Position numbers and translations under genes: made by a program. Below, piece by piece: positions 16,771 through 25,784 of a stretch of DNA of 64,000 nt. Each line of letters starts with the position of its first letter. Positions within the stretch are counted from its first letter, which is position 1. Under the pieces are notes generated by a model. That model saw nothing but the letters and a program-made list of their open reading frames with translations. It made no database searches and was not told the DNA's origin. The DNA comes from an uncultured Prevotellaceae bacterium. GTDB taxonomy: Bacteria; Bacteroidota; Bacteroidia; Bacteroidales; Bacteroidaceae. The stretch is taken from the NCBI GenBank assembly GCA_902786665.1, contig CADADN010000006.1:85278-149277 (forward strand). The letters are read 5' to 3'.

Positions 16771-17187
16771 ATGGAATCAAAATTTGAAAGCAGCATACGG
16801 GAGATACCCTACTCGCAAGAAGCCGTCTATCGCCGCTTGAGCGACCTCGCATTGAGCGAGGAGGTGCGCAACCAACTCCCAGAAGACAAGCGTGAGGACA
16901 TCATCTTTGAGAATGACACCATCACGATGAACGTACCCCCCGTGGGAAAAATCTCCATTGCCATCTGCGAGCGCGAGGAGCCCAAGACCATCAAATACAA
17001 GACGGTGACCTCGCCGCTACCCTTCAACCTTTGGGTGCAACTGCTCCCCACCTCCGACACCTCGTGCAAGATGCGCCTCACCATCAAGGCTGACCTCAAC
17101 CCCTTCGTCAAGGGTATGATTTCCAAGCCTCTGAATATAGGATTGGAGAAACTGGCCGACGCCATCGCCGCAGGCACTTACGAATAA
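16771..17187 (+). CDS. SRPBCC-like protein
   Basis: A 138-residue protein without signal peptide. It starts with ESSIREIPYSQEAVYRRLSDL, typical of START/polyketide-cyclase-like (SRPBCC) folds. A helix-grip pattern of beta strands follows, then a C-terminal amphipathic helix (MISKPLNIGLEKLADAIAAG). SRPBCC proteins bind hydrophobic ligands, but no ligand or function can be named here. I preferred the ATG at 16771 because the upstream in-frame stretch from 16648 is translated from intergenic repeats. It lies between pyrE and argH with 24 bases to argH. Confidence 0.7.
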   Translation: MESKFESSIREIPYSQEAVYRRLSDLALSEEVRNQLPEDKREDIIFENDTITMNVPPVGKISIAICEREEPKTIKYKTVTSPLPFNLWVQLLPTSDTSCKMRLTIKADLNPFVKGMISKPLNIGLEKLADAIAAGTYE

Positions 17188-17211
17188 CCCACCAAAAACA
17201 TCACACCTGAC

Positions 17212-18549
17212 ATGGCAAGCAAACTTTGGGAGAAAGACTTCGAGGTGAACAGCGAGATTGAACGTTTCACCGTGGGACGCGACCGTGAGATGGACCTCTT
17301 CCTCGCACGCTATGACGTGTTGGGCTCGATGGCTCACATCACCATGCTGGAGTCCATCGGCCTGCTCACTGCCGACGAACTGGCAGTGCTGCTGCGTGAG
17401 TTGAAAGACATTTACAAACTCTGCGAGCGCGGGGAGTTTGTCATCGAGGATGGCGTGGAGGACGTCCACTCGCAAGTGGAACTGATGCTCACACGCCGCC
17501 TGGGCGACATGGGAAAGAAAATCCACAGCGGACGGTCGCGCAACGACCAGGTGCTCGTCGACCTGAAACTCTTCACCCGCCAGCAACTCAAGGACGTCGC
17601 TGAAGAGGTGAAAGTCCTTTTCGACGAACTGATTGCCAAGAGCAACCATTACAAGGACGTGCTGATGCCGGGCTACACCCACCTCCAAGTGGCCATGCCC
17701 AGCAGTTTCGGACTATGGTACGGCGCCTATGCAGAGAGCCTGACCGACGACATGCTCTTCCTCCAAGCCGCCTACCGCATGACCAACCGCAACCCCTTGG
17801 GCAGCGCGGCAGGATATGGCAGTTCGTTCCCCCTCGACCGTTCGATGACCACGCGTCTGCTGGGTTTCGACTCGATGGACTACAACGTGGTCTATGCACA
17901 GATGGGACGTGGGAAGATGGAGCGCAACGTGGCTTTCGCCATCGCCACCATCGCCGGCACGCTGGCCAAACTGGCCTTCGATGCATGCCTCTTCAACAGC
18001 CAGAACTTCTCTTTCGTACACCTGCCCAAGGAATGCACCACGGGAAGCAGCATCATGCCCCATAAGAAGAACCCCGACGTGTTTGAACTCATCCGTGCCA
18101 AGAGCAACAAGTTGCAAGGACTGCCCACACAGGTGACTCTCATCATGAACAACCTGCCGTGCGGTTACTTCCGCGACTTGCAAATCATCAAGGAGGTGTT
18201 CCTCCCCGCCTTCGACGAACTGAAGGATTGCCTCCGCATGACGGCATACATCATCAACCGCATGGAGGTGGACGAGCACATCCTCGATAACCCGCTCTAC
18301 GACCCCATCTTCTCCGTCGAGGAGGTCAACCGCCTCGCCGCCAATGGGATGCCGTTCCGCGACGCCTACAAGAAAGTGGGACTCGACATCGAGGCGGGAC
18401 GCTTCGTGGCCGACAAGGACATCCACCACACCCACGAGGGCAGCATCGGCAACCTGTGCAACGACCGCATCGAGCAACTGATGAAGGAGACACTCGACGG
18501 ATTCCACTTCGAGCGCATGGTCGAGGCAGAAAAGGCATTGCTCGCATGA
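17212..18549 (+). CDS. argH: argininosuccinate lyase
   Basis: ArgH splits argininosuccinate into arginine and fumarate, the last step of arginine synthesis. The 445-residue protein has the fumarase/aspartase superfamily signature GSSIMPHKKNPD, with the mobile-loop catalytic serine at about S279/S280. HSGRSRNDQV and the GYTHLQVAMPSSF segment are specific to argininosuccinate lyases. Its last bases overlap the next gene (ATGA at 18546-18549). No other arginine gene is in the window. Confidence 0.95.
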   Translation: MASKLWEKDFEVNSEIERFTVGRDREMDLFLARYDVLGSMAHITMLESIGLLTADELAVLLRELKDIYKLCERGEFVIEDGVEDVHSQVELMLTRRLGDMGKKIHSGRSRNDQVLVDLKLFTRQQLKDVAEEVKVLFDELIAKSNHYKDVLMPGYTHLQVAMPSSFGLWYGAYAESLTDDMLFLQAAYRMTNRNPLGSAAGYGSSFPLDRSMTTRLLGFDSMDYNVVYAQMGRGKMERNVAFAIATIAGTLAKLAFDACLFNSQNFSFVHLPKECTTGSSIMPHKKNPDVFELIRAKSNKLQGLPTQVTLIMNNLPCGYFRDLQIIKEVFLPAFDELKDCLRMTAYIINRMEVDEHILDNPLYDPIFSVEEVNRLAANGMPFRDAYKKVGLDIEAGRFVADKDIHHTHEGSIGNLCNDRIEQLMKETLDGFHFERMVEAEKALLA

Positions 18550-19133
18550 GAAACATACTCCACTACTGCCGTCCCTGGGTCTTGGCGGCCTTCACCGCCT
18601 TGGCTGTCCTCACTTCCTGTGGGGACTCCGAGAATGAGTATACCACGAAGACTTGCTATTTCATTTTCGACAATTCGGTGCATAACGACGCCACCCTGGC
18701 CAGTGCGATGAACCCTTCAGCACCGGGCATTTTCTGTCAGGTGACGATGGCGATGCGCAGCGGAGCCACCTATTACGACTTCACCAACAACGCGGGGACG
18801 AGCAGCAGCACGATACAGAACGCCGTGGATACGAAGCGCACGCTCATCCTCGGATACAACAACGGCATCATCGTGGGTTATGGTGCTCTCGACATCCCCG
18901 CCTCCTTCTACGCCTATGACAGGGAATGTCCCAACTGCTTCAACCCGAATGCCATTCCCATGAGGAGCGCTCCGCTTGCCATGACCTCCAACGGCATCGC
19001 CACCTGCACCAAATGCCATCGCAAATATGACATGAACAACAACGGATTCATCACCGACGGCGAAAAGGGCAAGCGACTCACAAGATACCGCGCCACCACC
19101 ACCGGACCATTCGGCGTGCTGGTGGTGAATTGA
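18546..19133 (+). CDS. lipoprotein with paired CxxC motifs
   Basis: The 195-residue product has a type II signal peptide with the lipobox VLTSC (Cys25). Near the C-terminus are C128-P-N-C131 and C154-T-K-C157-H, a spacing that suggests a bound metal (zinc ribbon-, rubredoxin- or Rieske-like). I do not recognise a named family with certainty. The start ATG overlaps the argH stop, so translation is coupled, and a strong terminator follows. The acidic NNNGFITDGEKG between the second pair and the tail resembles a loop. Periplasmic or outer-membrane location is inferred. Confidence 0.65.
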   Translation: MRNILHYCRPWVLAAFTALAVLTSCGDSENEYTTKTCYFIFDNSVHNDATLASAMNPSAPGIFCQVTMAMRSGATYYDFTNNAGTSSSTIQNAVDTKRTLILGYNNGIIVGYGALDIPASFYAYDRECPNCFNPNAIPMRSAPLAMTSNGIATCTKCHRKYDMNNNGFITDGEKGKRLTRYRATTTGPFGVLVVN

Positions 19134-19142
19134 CCGCATAGT

Positions 19143-19170
19143 AGAGACGGGATTTTTCCCGTCTCTTTTC
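19143..19170 (+). terminator. rho-independent terminator
   Basis: AGAGACGGGA (19143-19152) pairs with TCCCGTCTCT (19157-19166) around a four-base loop, followed by TTT and further Ts. Ends the transcript that includes argH and the lipoprotein gene. Confidence 0.88.
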
Positions 19171-19176
19171 TTTACT

Positions 19177-19290
19177 TTTTTTTGCTGAATAAACACGATT
19201 TTCCCATATTTGACCACGTATAAAGTGCCTTTAATCATATTCACCATTTTCAGCGTTTTCATATTTGGCATATTATTGCTAACTTTGCGT
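19177..19290 (+). promoter_or_regulatory. promoter region of the C10 protease gene
   Basis: TAACTTTG at 19280-19287 is the -7 box, with a weak TTTC/TTTT -33 element about 19 bases upstream. The whole region resembles 22711-22820 before the next gene, sharing TTTTTGCTGAATAAACA, CACGTA and a T-rich block. Confidence 0.55.
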
Positions 19291-19382
19291 CTGAAACTAC
19301 GAGGATTTTTTGATTCAAAACCAATTAGCGACCTCACCAAAACAAACAAGACCGTCGACGACAACACCAAAACATCAATTAT

Positions 19383-22300
19383 ATGAAACACCTCACTACT
19401 TTGTTGCTGCCATTTCTCATGGCATTTGCAATGACCACCATCGTCTGGGCCAACCCCATCGACGAGGCCACCGCCCAGCAGAACGCCCGGCAATTCATCA
19501 GCCAAGGCACGATGCGTCGTGCGAAAGGCGACATGCCCATCCACACCGCATTCACCATCAACCGCTCCGTCAAGGGTGCCTTGAACAAGCCGATGGTCTA
19601 TGCCTTCAACATCGGCGACGACGGAGGCTTCATCATCGCCTCTGGCGACAACGCCGCAGAGCCCATCCTCGGCTACGGCGAGGGTCACCTCGACATCGAC
19701 GACCTCCCCTGCAACATGCTTGCCTTCCTCGAAGGATATGCCGATGAAATAGCATGGGCGCAGGAGCATGGTTTGGGCAAACCCGCCAGCAAGGCGCAAA
19801 GGGCCATGGCAAAGACAGACATTGCGAACATGGTGACGTGCAAATGGGCACAAGACGCTCCCTACTACAACAATTGTCCCAAATACAATAGCAAAAGGTG
19901 CCTCACTGGATGCGTGGCCACCGCCATGGCACAAGTGATGTATTATTGGGGGAAGACAGGGCGCAATGGTGAGACATTCCGACACGGCTGCACCGCTCTC
20001 GATGCATACACCACCGAAAGCCATTCCATATCGCTCGCAGCATTGAATAGCATCGATGCATTCGACTGGGACAACCTTGTCAACAGTTATTCCGGCAGTC
20101 CATCTACGGCACAAAAGAATGCCGTGGCACAATTGATGCGCTACTGTGGACAGTCCGTGGAGATGGATTACGACCCTAGTGGCTCGGGAGCCATGACTTC
20201 CATCATACCCGAAGTGCTCGTAGGCAATTTCGGTTATGACAAGAGCGCCCATTACATCGAGCGAAGCCACAAGACATACGCGGAATGGGAGGACATCATC
20301 TACGCCGAGTTGGCAGAGGGAAGGCCGGTCATCATCGACGGCACCAACAGCAAGGGCACTAGCGGCCACGCCTTCATCTGCACGGGATATCAGGCAAGCA
20401 CCAACAAATTCTACATCAATTGGGGATGGGCCGGGAAATCCAATGCCTATTATGCCCTCACGTCACTGGTCGACACCGAGTACAAAGGCAACTACACTTA
20501 TCGGAGCGGAGCTGTGATAGGCATACAGCCCCCAACGGATGAACCTGTCATCCACGACTACGACATGCCTGAAATAGAATACCTTTACCTTCATAGCTCA
20601 CGAACGCTGGACCGCACGACACGCGCCAGCGACAGTGAGACCTTCGTCGAGATGGAGAGCATCGTCTTTGGCAGCGAAGATGATGCCGCCTGGGACTATG
20701 GCATTGGGGTCATCGATGCTGAAGGCCAAGTCGTCGAGGTGAAAGACCAAAGGGAGGATGTAGAGCTGTATGCCAATTTCATCAATTACAAATTCAACCT
20801 TGGCGGCGAACTTCCCTATGGCACTTACAAACTAACCCCCGTCTGCCGAAGACACGGAGAGGAAGAATGGCGGCCGATGTACAACAGCAACTCCTTTTTC
20901 GTGAAAGCCGAGGTGGAGGAGACCAAGATCACACTCACGCCGTCTGTCGACATCCGGGTGACGAAAGTAGCCAGCAGCGGTTCGAAAAAACCCTATACAA
21001 ACAAGGTCACCATCGCCAACGACGGATGCCTGGAAACGTTCGGACTCTTTCATTTCAAGGCAAACACCACCGACATTCCTTTCGAAGCGCGCATCGCCCC
21101 TGGTGCCTCTTCAACAATCACACTGCCCTATACGACCAAGAAAGTCTCTTCGATGACGCAAGCGCTTACCATCAACGATTTTGGCTTCACTCGGCTCTAC
21201 ACCAATGTCGCCGAGGCCAACTACGGAGAGGTTGACCATGAAATCTATCTGGACAATTACGTCGACGAAAGCAACAATCTTTACGGTGACACCTTCAAGG
21301 TGCGCCTGCATCTGACCAACAAGGCGAACAAGACATACAATCAGACGGTGAAGGCGATCATCAAAGAATCATATGGGTCGGAGGTTGCCTCACAGTCCAA
21401 GCAGGTTCAGATACCCTCACATGGGGCGGAGACGCTGGAGTTTGACTTCACAGGTCTGAATGACGGCACAAGCTATACGGTGACGCTTCAATTCAAGCAC
21501 TTGGACCATTGGGGAGAAGAAATGCTGACAGAAGAGGAGTTGTACATCGGCTATTCCTCTCGCATCACGCTGGCCAAAGGCATCGTCGTGGTGACACCCG
21601 ATGGCCAGGAATGCCAAAAGGACAATCGAATCACCTCGCTCACACCTCCCTCCGACGCCCTCTACGTCGATGCACGCTATTCCAACAAACATGCCCAACT
21701 GCGGGCGGGCGGCAACGCCAACACCATATACCTCCTTCCGGAAGCCGCCACCATTCCCGACGCGCTCCAAGGTTGCAACGTGGTGGTGGGCGACCATGCC
21801 TCGAAAGTCACCCTGGAGCACGGCCATAGCTTCTGCTCACCCATCGACTTCACCGCCGACGAAATCAGCTACACCAGGACATTCGACACCGGACATAACA
21901 ACAAGACAAACGAGGGGTGGAGCACCATCGCACTGCCCTTTGCCGTGGAGAGCGACAATGTGAGCGTCGACGGGGAGAGCACGACATGGTTCAAGGCGGA
22001 CGAGGACCACGGCAGGAAGTTCTGGCTCCACGACTTCGCCTCAGAGGAAGACCAGGTGGTGACCTTCGGCTACCCCTCACAGATGGAGGCCTACAAGCCC
22101 TACCTCATCGCCGTGCCGGATGGCACCTGGGGGACAGCCTACGACCTTCGCAACAAGGCCATCACCTTCACCGGTTACAATGCCTTGGTACGCGGTGGAG
22201 AGCAGAAGGCCGTGACCGACAATGGCGGCAAATACGACTTCATCGGCCGCCCGAGTGGCGCCACACGCTCCTACATCTATGACCTGAACGAGGCAGGCAA

Positions 22301-22625
22301 CACCTTTGCTTTTGTGAACGCCGGCGTGGAGATAGAGCCTTTTACCGCTTACTTCGTAGGCTACTACGACAACGGGGATGCCATCAACTTCCGCTTCAAC
22401 GAGGGTCTCGCCACACCCCGTCCACCAATTACCCATTTGATTGGAGATGCCAATGGCGACGGAGAGGTGACTGTCGCTGATGTCACGGTGACTGTCGACT
22501 ACATCCTTGGACGCGAGGCGGGGGGATTCTGTTTCGAGAATGCCGACGCTTATGAAGACGGTGTCATCAATGTCACAGACGTCACGGCCATCGTCTCCAT
22601 CATCCTGGGCACATACACCCCATAA
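19383..22625 (+). CDS. secreted C10 family (streptopain-type) cysteine peptidase with dockerin-like tail
   Basis: A 1080-residue secreted protease. Signal peptide (1-23) is followed by a Spi-type inhibitory prodomain with INRSVKG and GGFIIASGDNAAEPILGY. The C10 catalytic domain has the nucleophile in CLTGCVATAMAQ (C177) and its histidine at H329 in SGHAFICTGY, then INWGWAG. After the protease domain come beta-sandwich modules (about 400-720) and a cell-surface-type region. The C-terminal 60 residues form two EF-hand dockerin-like repeats (GDANGDGEVTVADV; VINVTDVTAI). It resembles interpain and SpeB-type proteases of Prevotella. A terminator hairpin follows, so it is probably monocistronic. 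Dockerin partner unknown. Confidence 0.9.
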   Translation: MKHLTTLLLPFLMAFAMTTIVWANPIDEATAQQNARQFISQGTMRRAKGDMPIHTAFTINRSVKGALNKPMVYAFNIGDDGGFIIASGDNAAEPILGYGEGHLDIDDLPCNMLAFLEGYADEIAWAQEHGLGKPASKAQRAMAKTDIANMVTCKWAQDAPYYNNCPKYNSKRCLTGCVATAMAQVMYYWGKTGRNGETFRHGCTALDAYTTESHSISLAALNSIDAFDWDNLVNSYSGSPSTAQKNAVAQLMRYCGQSVEMDYDPSGSGAMTSIIPEVLVGNFGYDKSAHYIERSHKTYAEWEDIIYAELAEGRPVIIDGTNSKGTSGHAFICTGYQASTNKFYINWGWAGKSNAYYALTSLVDTEYKGNYTYRSGAVIGIQPPTDEPVIHDYDMPEIEYLYLHSSRTLDRTTRASDSETFVEMESIVFGSEDDAAWDYGIGVIDAEGQVVEVKDQREDVELYANFINYKFNLGGELPYGTYKLTPVCRRHGEEEWRPMYNSNSFFVKAEVEETKITLTPSVDIRVTKVASSGSKKPYTNKVTIANDGCLETFGLFHFKANTTDIPFEARIAPGASSTITLPYTTKKVSSMTQALTINDFGFTRLYTNVAEANYGEVDHEIYLDNYVDESNNLYGDTFKVRLHLTNKANKTYNQTVKAIIKESYGSEVASQSKQVQIPSHGAETLEFDFTGLNDGTSYTVTLQFKHLDHWGEEMLTEEELYIGYSSRITLAKGIVVVTPDGQECQKDNRITSLTPPSDALYVDARYSNKHAQLRAGGNANTIYLLPEAATIPDALQGCNVVVGDHASKVTLEHGHSFCSPIDFTADEISYTRTFDTGHNNKTNEGWSTIALPFAVESDNVSVDGESTTWFKADEDHGRKFWLHDFASEEDQVVTFGYPSQMEAYKPYLIAVPDGTWGTAYDLRNKAITFTGYNALVRGGEQKAVTDNGGKYDFIGRPSGATRSYIYDLNEAGNTFAFVNAGVEIEPFTAYFVGYYDNGDAINFRFNEGLATPRPPITHLIGDANGDGEVTVADVTVTVDYILGREAGGFCFENADAYEDGVINVTDVTAIVSIILGTYTP

Positions 22626-22644
22626 ACGGTCACAAAATCCACAG

Positions 22645-22715
22645 GTTGGGCGTTCCTACCGCACGATGAGCTCCTTTCAATGCTCACTTCCGGCAGGAAC
22701 GTCCAACTTTTTTTT
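22645..22715 (+). terminator. terminator after the C10 protease gene
   Basis: GTTGGGCGTTCCT (22645-22657) pairs with AGGAACGTCCAAC (22695-22707), with an inner TGAGC/GCTCA hairpin. Eight Ts follow directly at 22708-22715. Confidence 0.85.
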
Positions 22716-22820
22716 GCTGAATAAACATAAATAATGGGGATATGATCACGTAAAGCGGCCTTTTAATCACATATGCTCATTTTCGCATTTTTTCATATCT
22801 TTTTTTTATGTTAATTTTGC
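22711..22820 (+). promoter_or_regulatory. promoter region of the beta-helix gene
   Basis: TAATTTTG at 22812-22819 is the -7 box. The stretch is similar to the region before the C10 protease (19177-19290), starting with the shared TTTTTGCTGAATAAACA. Confidence 0.5.
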
Positions 22821-22872
22821 CTATGAAAAATATCTTTAGAATCATATGTATCATTAATAAAAAAGCAACATT

Positions 22873-23916
22873 ATGAAGAAAATCCTTATCGCGCTGATGG
22901 CCGCCATGATGGTGGCAGGCGCACAAGCCAAGAGTTGGAAAATCGGCCCGTCGTCTGTGGCCGGTATGAATTTCGCCAGCATCAATGCTGCCATGAGCTC
23001 CTCGAGCGTCACCGCAGGTGACACCCTTTACCTCGACCAATACTATAATGAAAGTGCCGAACAAACCGTCACAAAAAAGGTGGTCATCATCGGAACGGGA
23101 TATGACACCTCACTCACCGACGAACAAGTGGTGGCCACTCTGACCAATACACTCAATCTCAAGGCAAGCAATATTGAAGTGAAGAGCGTGAAACTATCTA
23201 CTGTGTATTTCTATAATGACCATTGCATCCTTGACCGTTGTTATGCGACAGGAATATCCACCCAATCCACAACAGCGGAGATGAACCATATTTACTCATG
23301 CTACATCCTTAATAATTCCGCACCTCTCATTGCTGGCTATGCTAGTAATTCATTATCTCAATACGATATACAGAATTGCGTGATTGATTATACAAGCAAC
23401 TATTCCGGAACTGTCATTCAATACTTGACATCCTCAATAATCAACAATAATATAATAAGGAGTCGTTGCTATAGTAGTTCTTATTGCTTAGCAAATATAA
23501 AGAATTCACAAATCACAAACAATATCATACAGAACTATTATAATGGTTACTATGCGTATGACCTTTCAAGTGAAGTTATCGCCTCTGGCTCCGGCAACAC
23601 CATCGAGCACAACATTCTTAGTCGCACATCAGTTTTGACCAATTACCCCACCAATAAGATTGGCTTTGGCGGCAAGGAGAGTGAGCTCTTCACCCAGACA
23701 GGCAATTTCTCCGACTACTACAAGTTGTCCGACAAGAGTGCAGCCAAAGGTTATGCCACCGACGGTGGCGACGTAGGCTGCCATGGCGGCATGTTCGGTT
23801 GCCCCTCTGGCGGACGTCCCCAGTTCATTCCTTATTTCACAAAGGTCACGGTAGGTTCCCGCAGCGAGGAAGGCAAGTTGCCCGTGAGCATCACCGTGAA
23901 GATACAAGACGAGTAA
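22873..23916 (+). CDS. secreted beta-helix-like protein
   Basis: A 347-residue protein with signal peptide MKKILIALMAAMMVAGAQA. Repeated short strands such as SSIINNNIIRS, NSQITNNIIQN and GNTIEHNILSR, at about 20-25 residue intervals, suggest a right-handed parallel beta-helix. The C-terminus (KVTVGSRSEEGKLPVSITVKIQDE) looks like a strand-rich end but not a clear sorting tail. No catalytic motif was seen, so function is unknown. The middle (about 23180-23620) is markedly richer in A+T and in Asn, Tyr and Ser than its neighbours. Own promoter-like region upstream. Confidence 0.65.
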   Translation: MKKILIALMAAMMVAGAQAKSWKIGPSSVAGMNFASINAAMSSSSVTAGDTLYLDQYYNESAEQTVTKKVVIIGTGYDTSLTDEQVVATLTNTLNLKASNIEVKSVKLSTVYFYNDHCILDRCYATGISTQSTTAEMNHIYSCYILNNSAPLIAGYASNSLSQYDIQNCVIDYTSNYSGTVIQYLTSSIINNNIIRSRCYSSSYCLANIKNSQITNNIIQNYYNGYYAYDLSSEVIASGSGNTIEHNILSRTSVLTNYPTNKIGFGGKESELFTQTGNFSDYYKLSDKSAAKGYATDGGDVGCHGGMFGCPSGGRPQFIPYFTKVTVGSRSEEGKLPVSITVKIQDE

Positions 23917-24029
23917 AACAATTAATAATTAACAATTTACAATTCATAATTGAACCACATTCGAAGTTGCACCTATTCGGCAGACTTCAAGCAAGTTTGG
24001 TCTGTTGAATCTCAACCTTGAAGATTATC

Positions 24030-24070
24030 AATCACCAATTATCAATTATCAATTATTAATTATCAATTAT
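24030..24070 (+). repeat. AT-rich 7-bp tandem repeats
   Basis: Several CAATTAT/CAATTATT units run up to the ATG at 24071, and similar AATTAATAATTAAC sequence follows the previous gene (about 23920-23945). The leader of the next gene is almost entirely such repeats. Confidence 0.75.
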
Positions 24071-25753
24071 ATGAAACCTTTTACCCATATACTATCGGGC
24101 GTGGTTTTGGCAATGCTTGCCGCTCTCCCCATGATGGGTCAGAGCCGTGTGGAGTATTTCTGGGACACCGACCCCGGCGTGGGTGCCGGGCAGGTGCTGC
24201 AGACCTTCACCGGCAACGAGGCTACTGCGAGCGTGGAGCTTGACGTGAGTGGCCTCACCACGGGCATCCATCACCTCGGCCTGCGCGCGCTGAACGAAGA
24301 CCATTTCTCCGCAACTTACTATCGATCCATATATGTGCTGCCCGAGAGCGAGCGCGTCACACGCATCGAGTACTCCTGGGACGTCGCCGCCGCTCCCGGC
24401 AAGGGCAAAGCCCTCAGCTTCACCTCCGGCAGAGACATCGACATCACCACGAGACTCTCCGTGAGCCAGCTCACCCCCGGCATGCACACCCTTTATCTCC
24501 GCGCCCTCACCGAGGGCCATCAGTCATCCACCTACTCCCGTGCTTTCTACGTCACACCCAAGTCGCACAAGGTGGAGGCAGTGGAATACTTCTTCGACAC
24601 CGACCCTGGCGTGGGACGTGCCACCCGGCTCGACGCCTCCATCACTGGAGACTCCCTCAACATGGCCTTCGATGTGGAAACGGAAGGGCTGACCGACGGC
24701 ATCCACCACATCGGCATACGTACGCTCACCGACGCCACCTGGTCCTCAACCTACTATAGGCAGTTCCTCGTGCGCAGCCAGGTGGACAACTTCATCACCC
24801 GTGTGGAATACTATTGGGATGAAGACCCCGGAGAGGGCAAGGCATACACCGTGGACATCACCCCCGGCGAGGAGGTGAACGTCGATTTCGATGCCGACCT
24901 CTACATGCTGACCGAAGGCACCCACACCCTCGCCATCAGGGCCTTCACCGGGTCGAAAGGCTCCGCCACCACACTAGTGAAAGACATCGACTTCGAAGGA
25001 TGGAACGCCTTGCAGGATTACCTCAACTCACTTGTCGACACCGAGGACATCTACGACGGGGCGACCTACACGCGTCATTACGGCAACAAGCATTGGATGG
25101 CGCTCTACGTACCCTTCTCCATGAGTTACAGCGACTGGTCCGCCCACTTCGACGTGGCACGCATCAACGCCTTCTACCAGTATGACGACGACGAGGACGG
25201 CGTGGTCGACCGACAAGTGCTTGAGGCCATCCTCGTGAAACCAGGCAACGGCGAGCTGATGCCCAACCACCCCTACCTCATCCGCGCCAAGACGACAGGC
25301 ACACACACCTTCCAAGTCAATCCCTCCAAGCGAGTGGCACCGGAGATCAACTCCATCAGCTGTTCCACCACGGAGGCACGATACACCTTCACCGGCAACT
25401 ACGACGACAAGACGGGCTTGAACAGTGCAGGTTACTACCGCCTGCGCGGAGGAACGCTCACCATCCCCGGGAGCGACAACGAAGTGCTGCCACCCTATCG
25501 CTGGTATCTCACCATAGAAGACTTGGGCAACCAGTTGGAAGCCTCAGCCAACCAAGTCAAGCTGCGCATCGTGGGCGATGAAGACGCCACCGGCATCGAC
25601 GACACATTCCTGGCCGACGACGACGAATGCGTGGGAGCACGCAAAGTCTACGACCTGCAAGGGCGTCGTGTGCAGACAAGCCCCGACACTCCTCTCAATG
25701 CACTGCCACACGGCATTTACATCATCGACGGCAAGAAGTGGGTGGTGAAATGA
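24071..25753 (+). CDS. secreted protein with four 72-residue repeats and sorting-like C-terminus
   Basis: The 560-residue protein has a signal peptide (MKPFTHILSGVVLAMLAALPMMGQ). Four repeats start near residues 26, 98, 170 and 243, each opening with a V/I-E-Y-x-x-D-x-D-P-G-V-G-type line such as RVEYFWDTDPGVG. Each is followed by GLTTGIHHLGLRAL-like strands ending in a YYRSIYV line. A globular region follows (about 310-500). The tail ARKVYDLQGRRV ... HGIYIIDGKKWVVK resembles the type IX sorting signal. The frame is open from 24005, but 24071 begins a clear signal peptide. Exported surface protein of unknown role. Confidence 0.75.
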   Translation: MKPFTHILSGVVLAMLAALPMMGQSRVEYFWDTDPGVGAGQVLQTFTGNEATASVELDVSGLTTGIHHLGLRALNEDHFSATYYRSIYVLPESERVTRIEYSWDVAAAPGKGKALSFTSGRDIDITTRLSVSQLTPGMHTLYLRALTEGHQSSTYSRAFYVTPKSHKVEAVEYFFDTDPGVGRATRLDASITGDSLNMAFDVETEGLTDGIHHIGIRTLTDATWSSTYYRQFLVRSQVDNFITRVEYYWDEDPGEGKAYTVDITPGEEVNVDFDADLYMLTEGTHTLAIRAFTGSKGSATTLVKDIDFEGWNALQDYLNSLVDTEDIYDGATYTRHYGNKHWMALYVPFSMSYSDWSAHFDVARINAFYQYDDDEDGVVDRQVLEAILVKPGNGELMPNHPYLIRAKTTGTHTFQVNPSKRVAPEINSISCSTTEARYTFTGNYDDKTGLNSAGYYRLRGGTLTIPGSDNEVLPPYRWYLTIEDLGNQLEASANQVKLRIVGDEDATGIDDTFLADDDECVGARKVYDLQGRRVQTSPDTPLNALPHGIYIIDGKKWVVK

Positions 25754-25784
25754 AAAAAGAAACATAACCAACAAACAAAACGAT

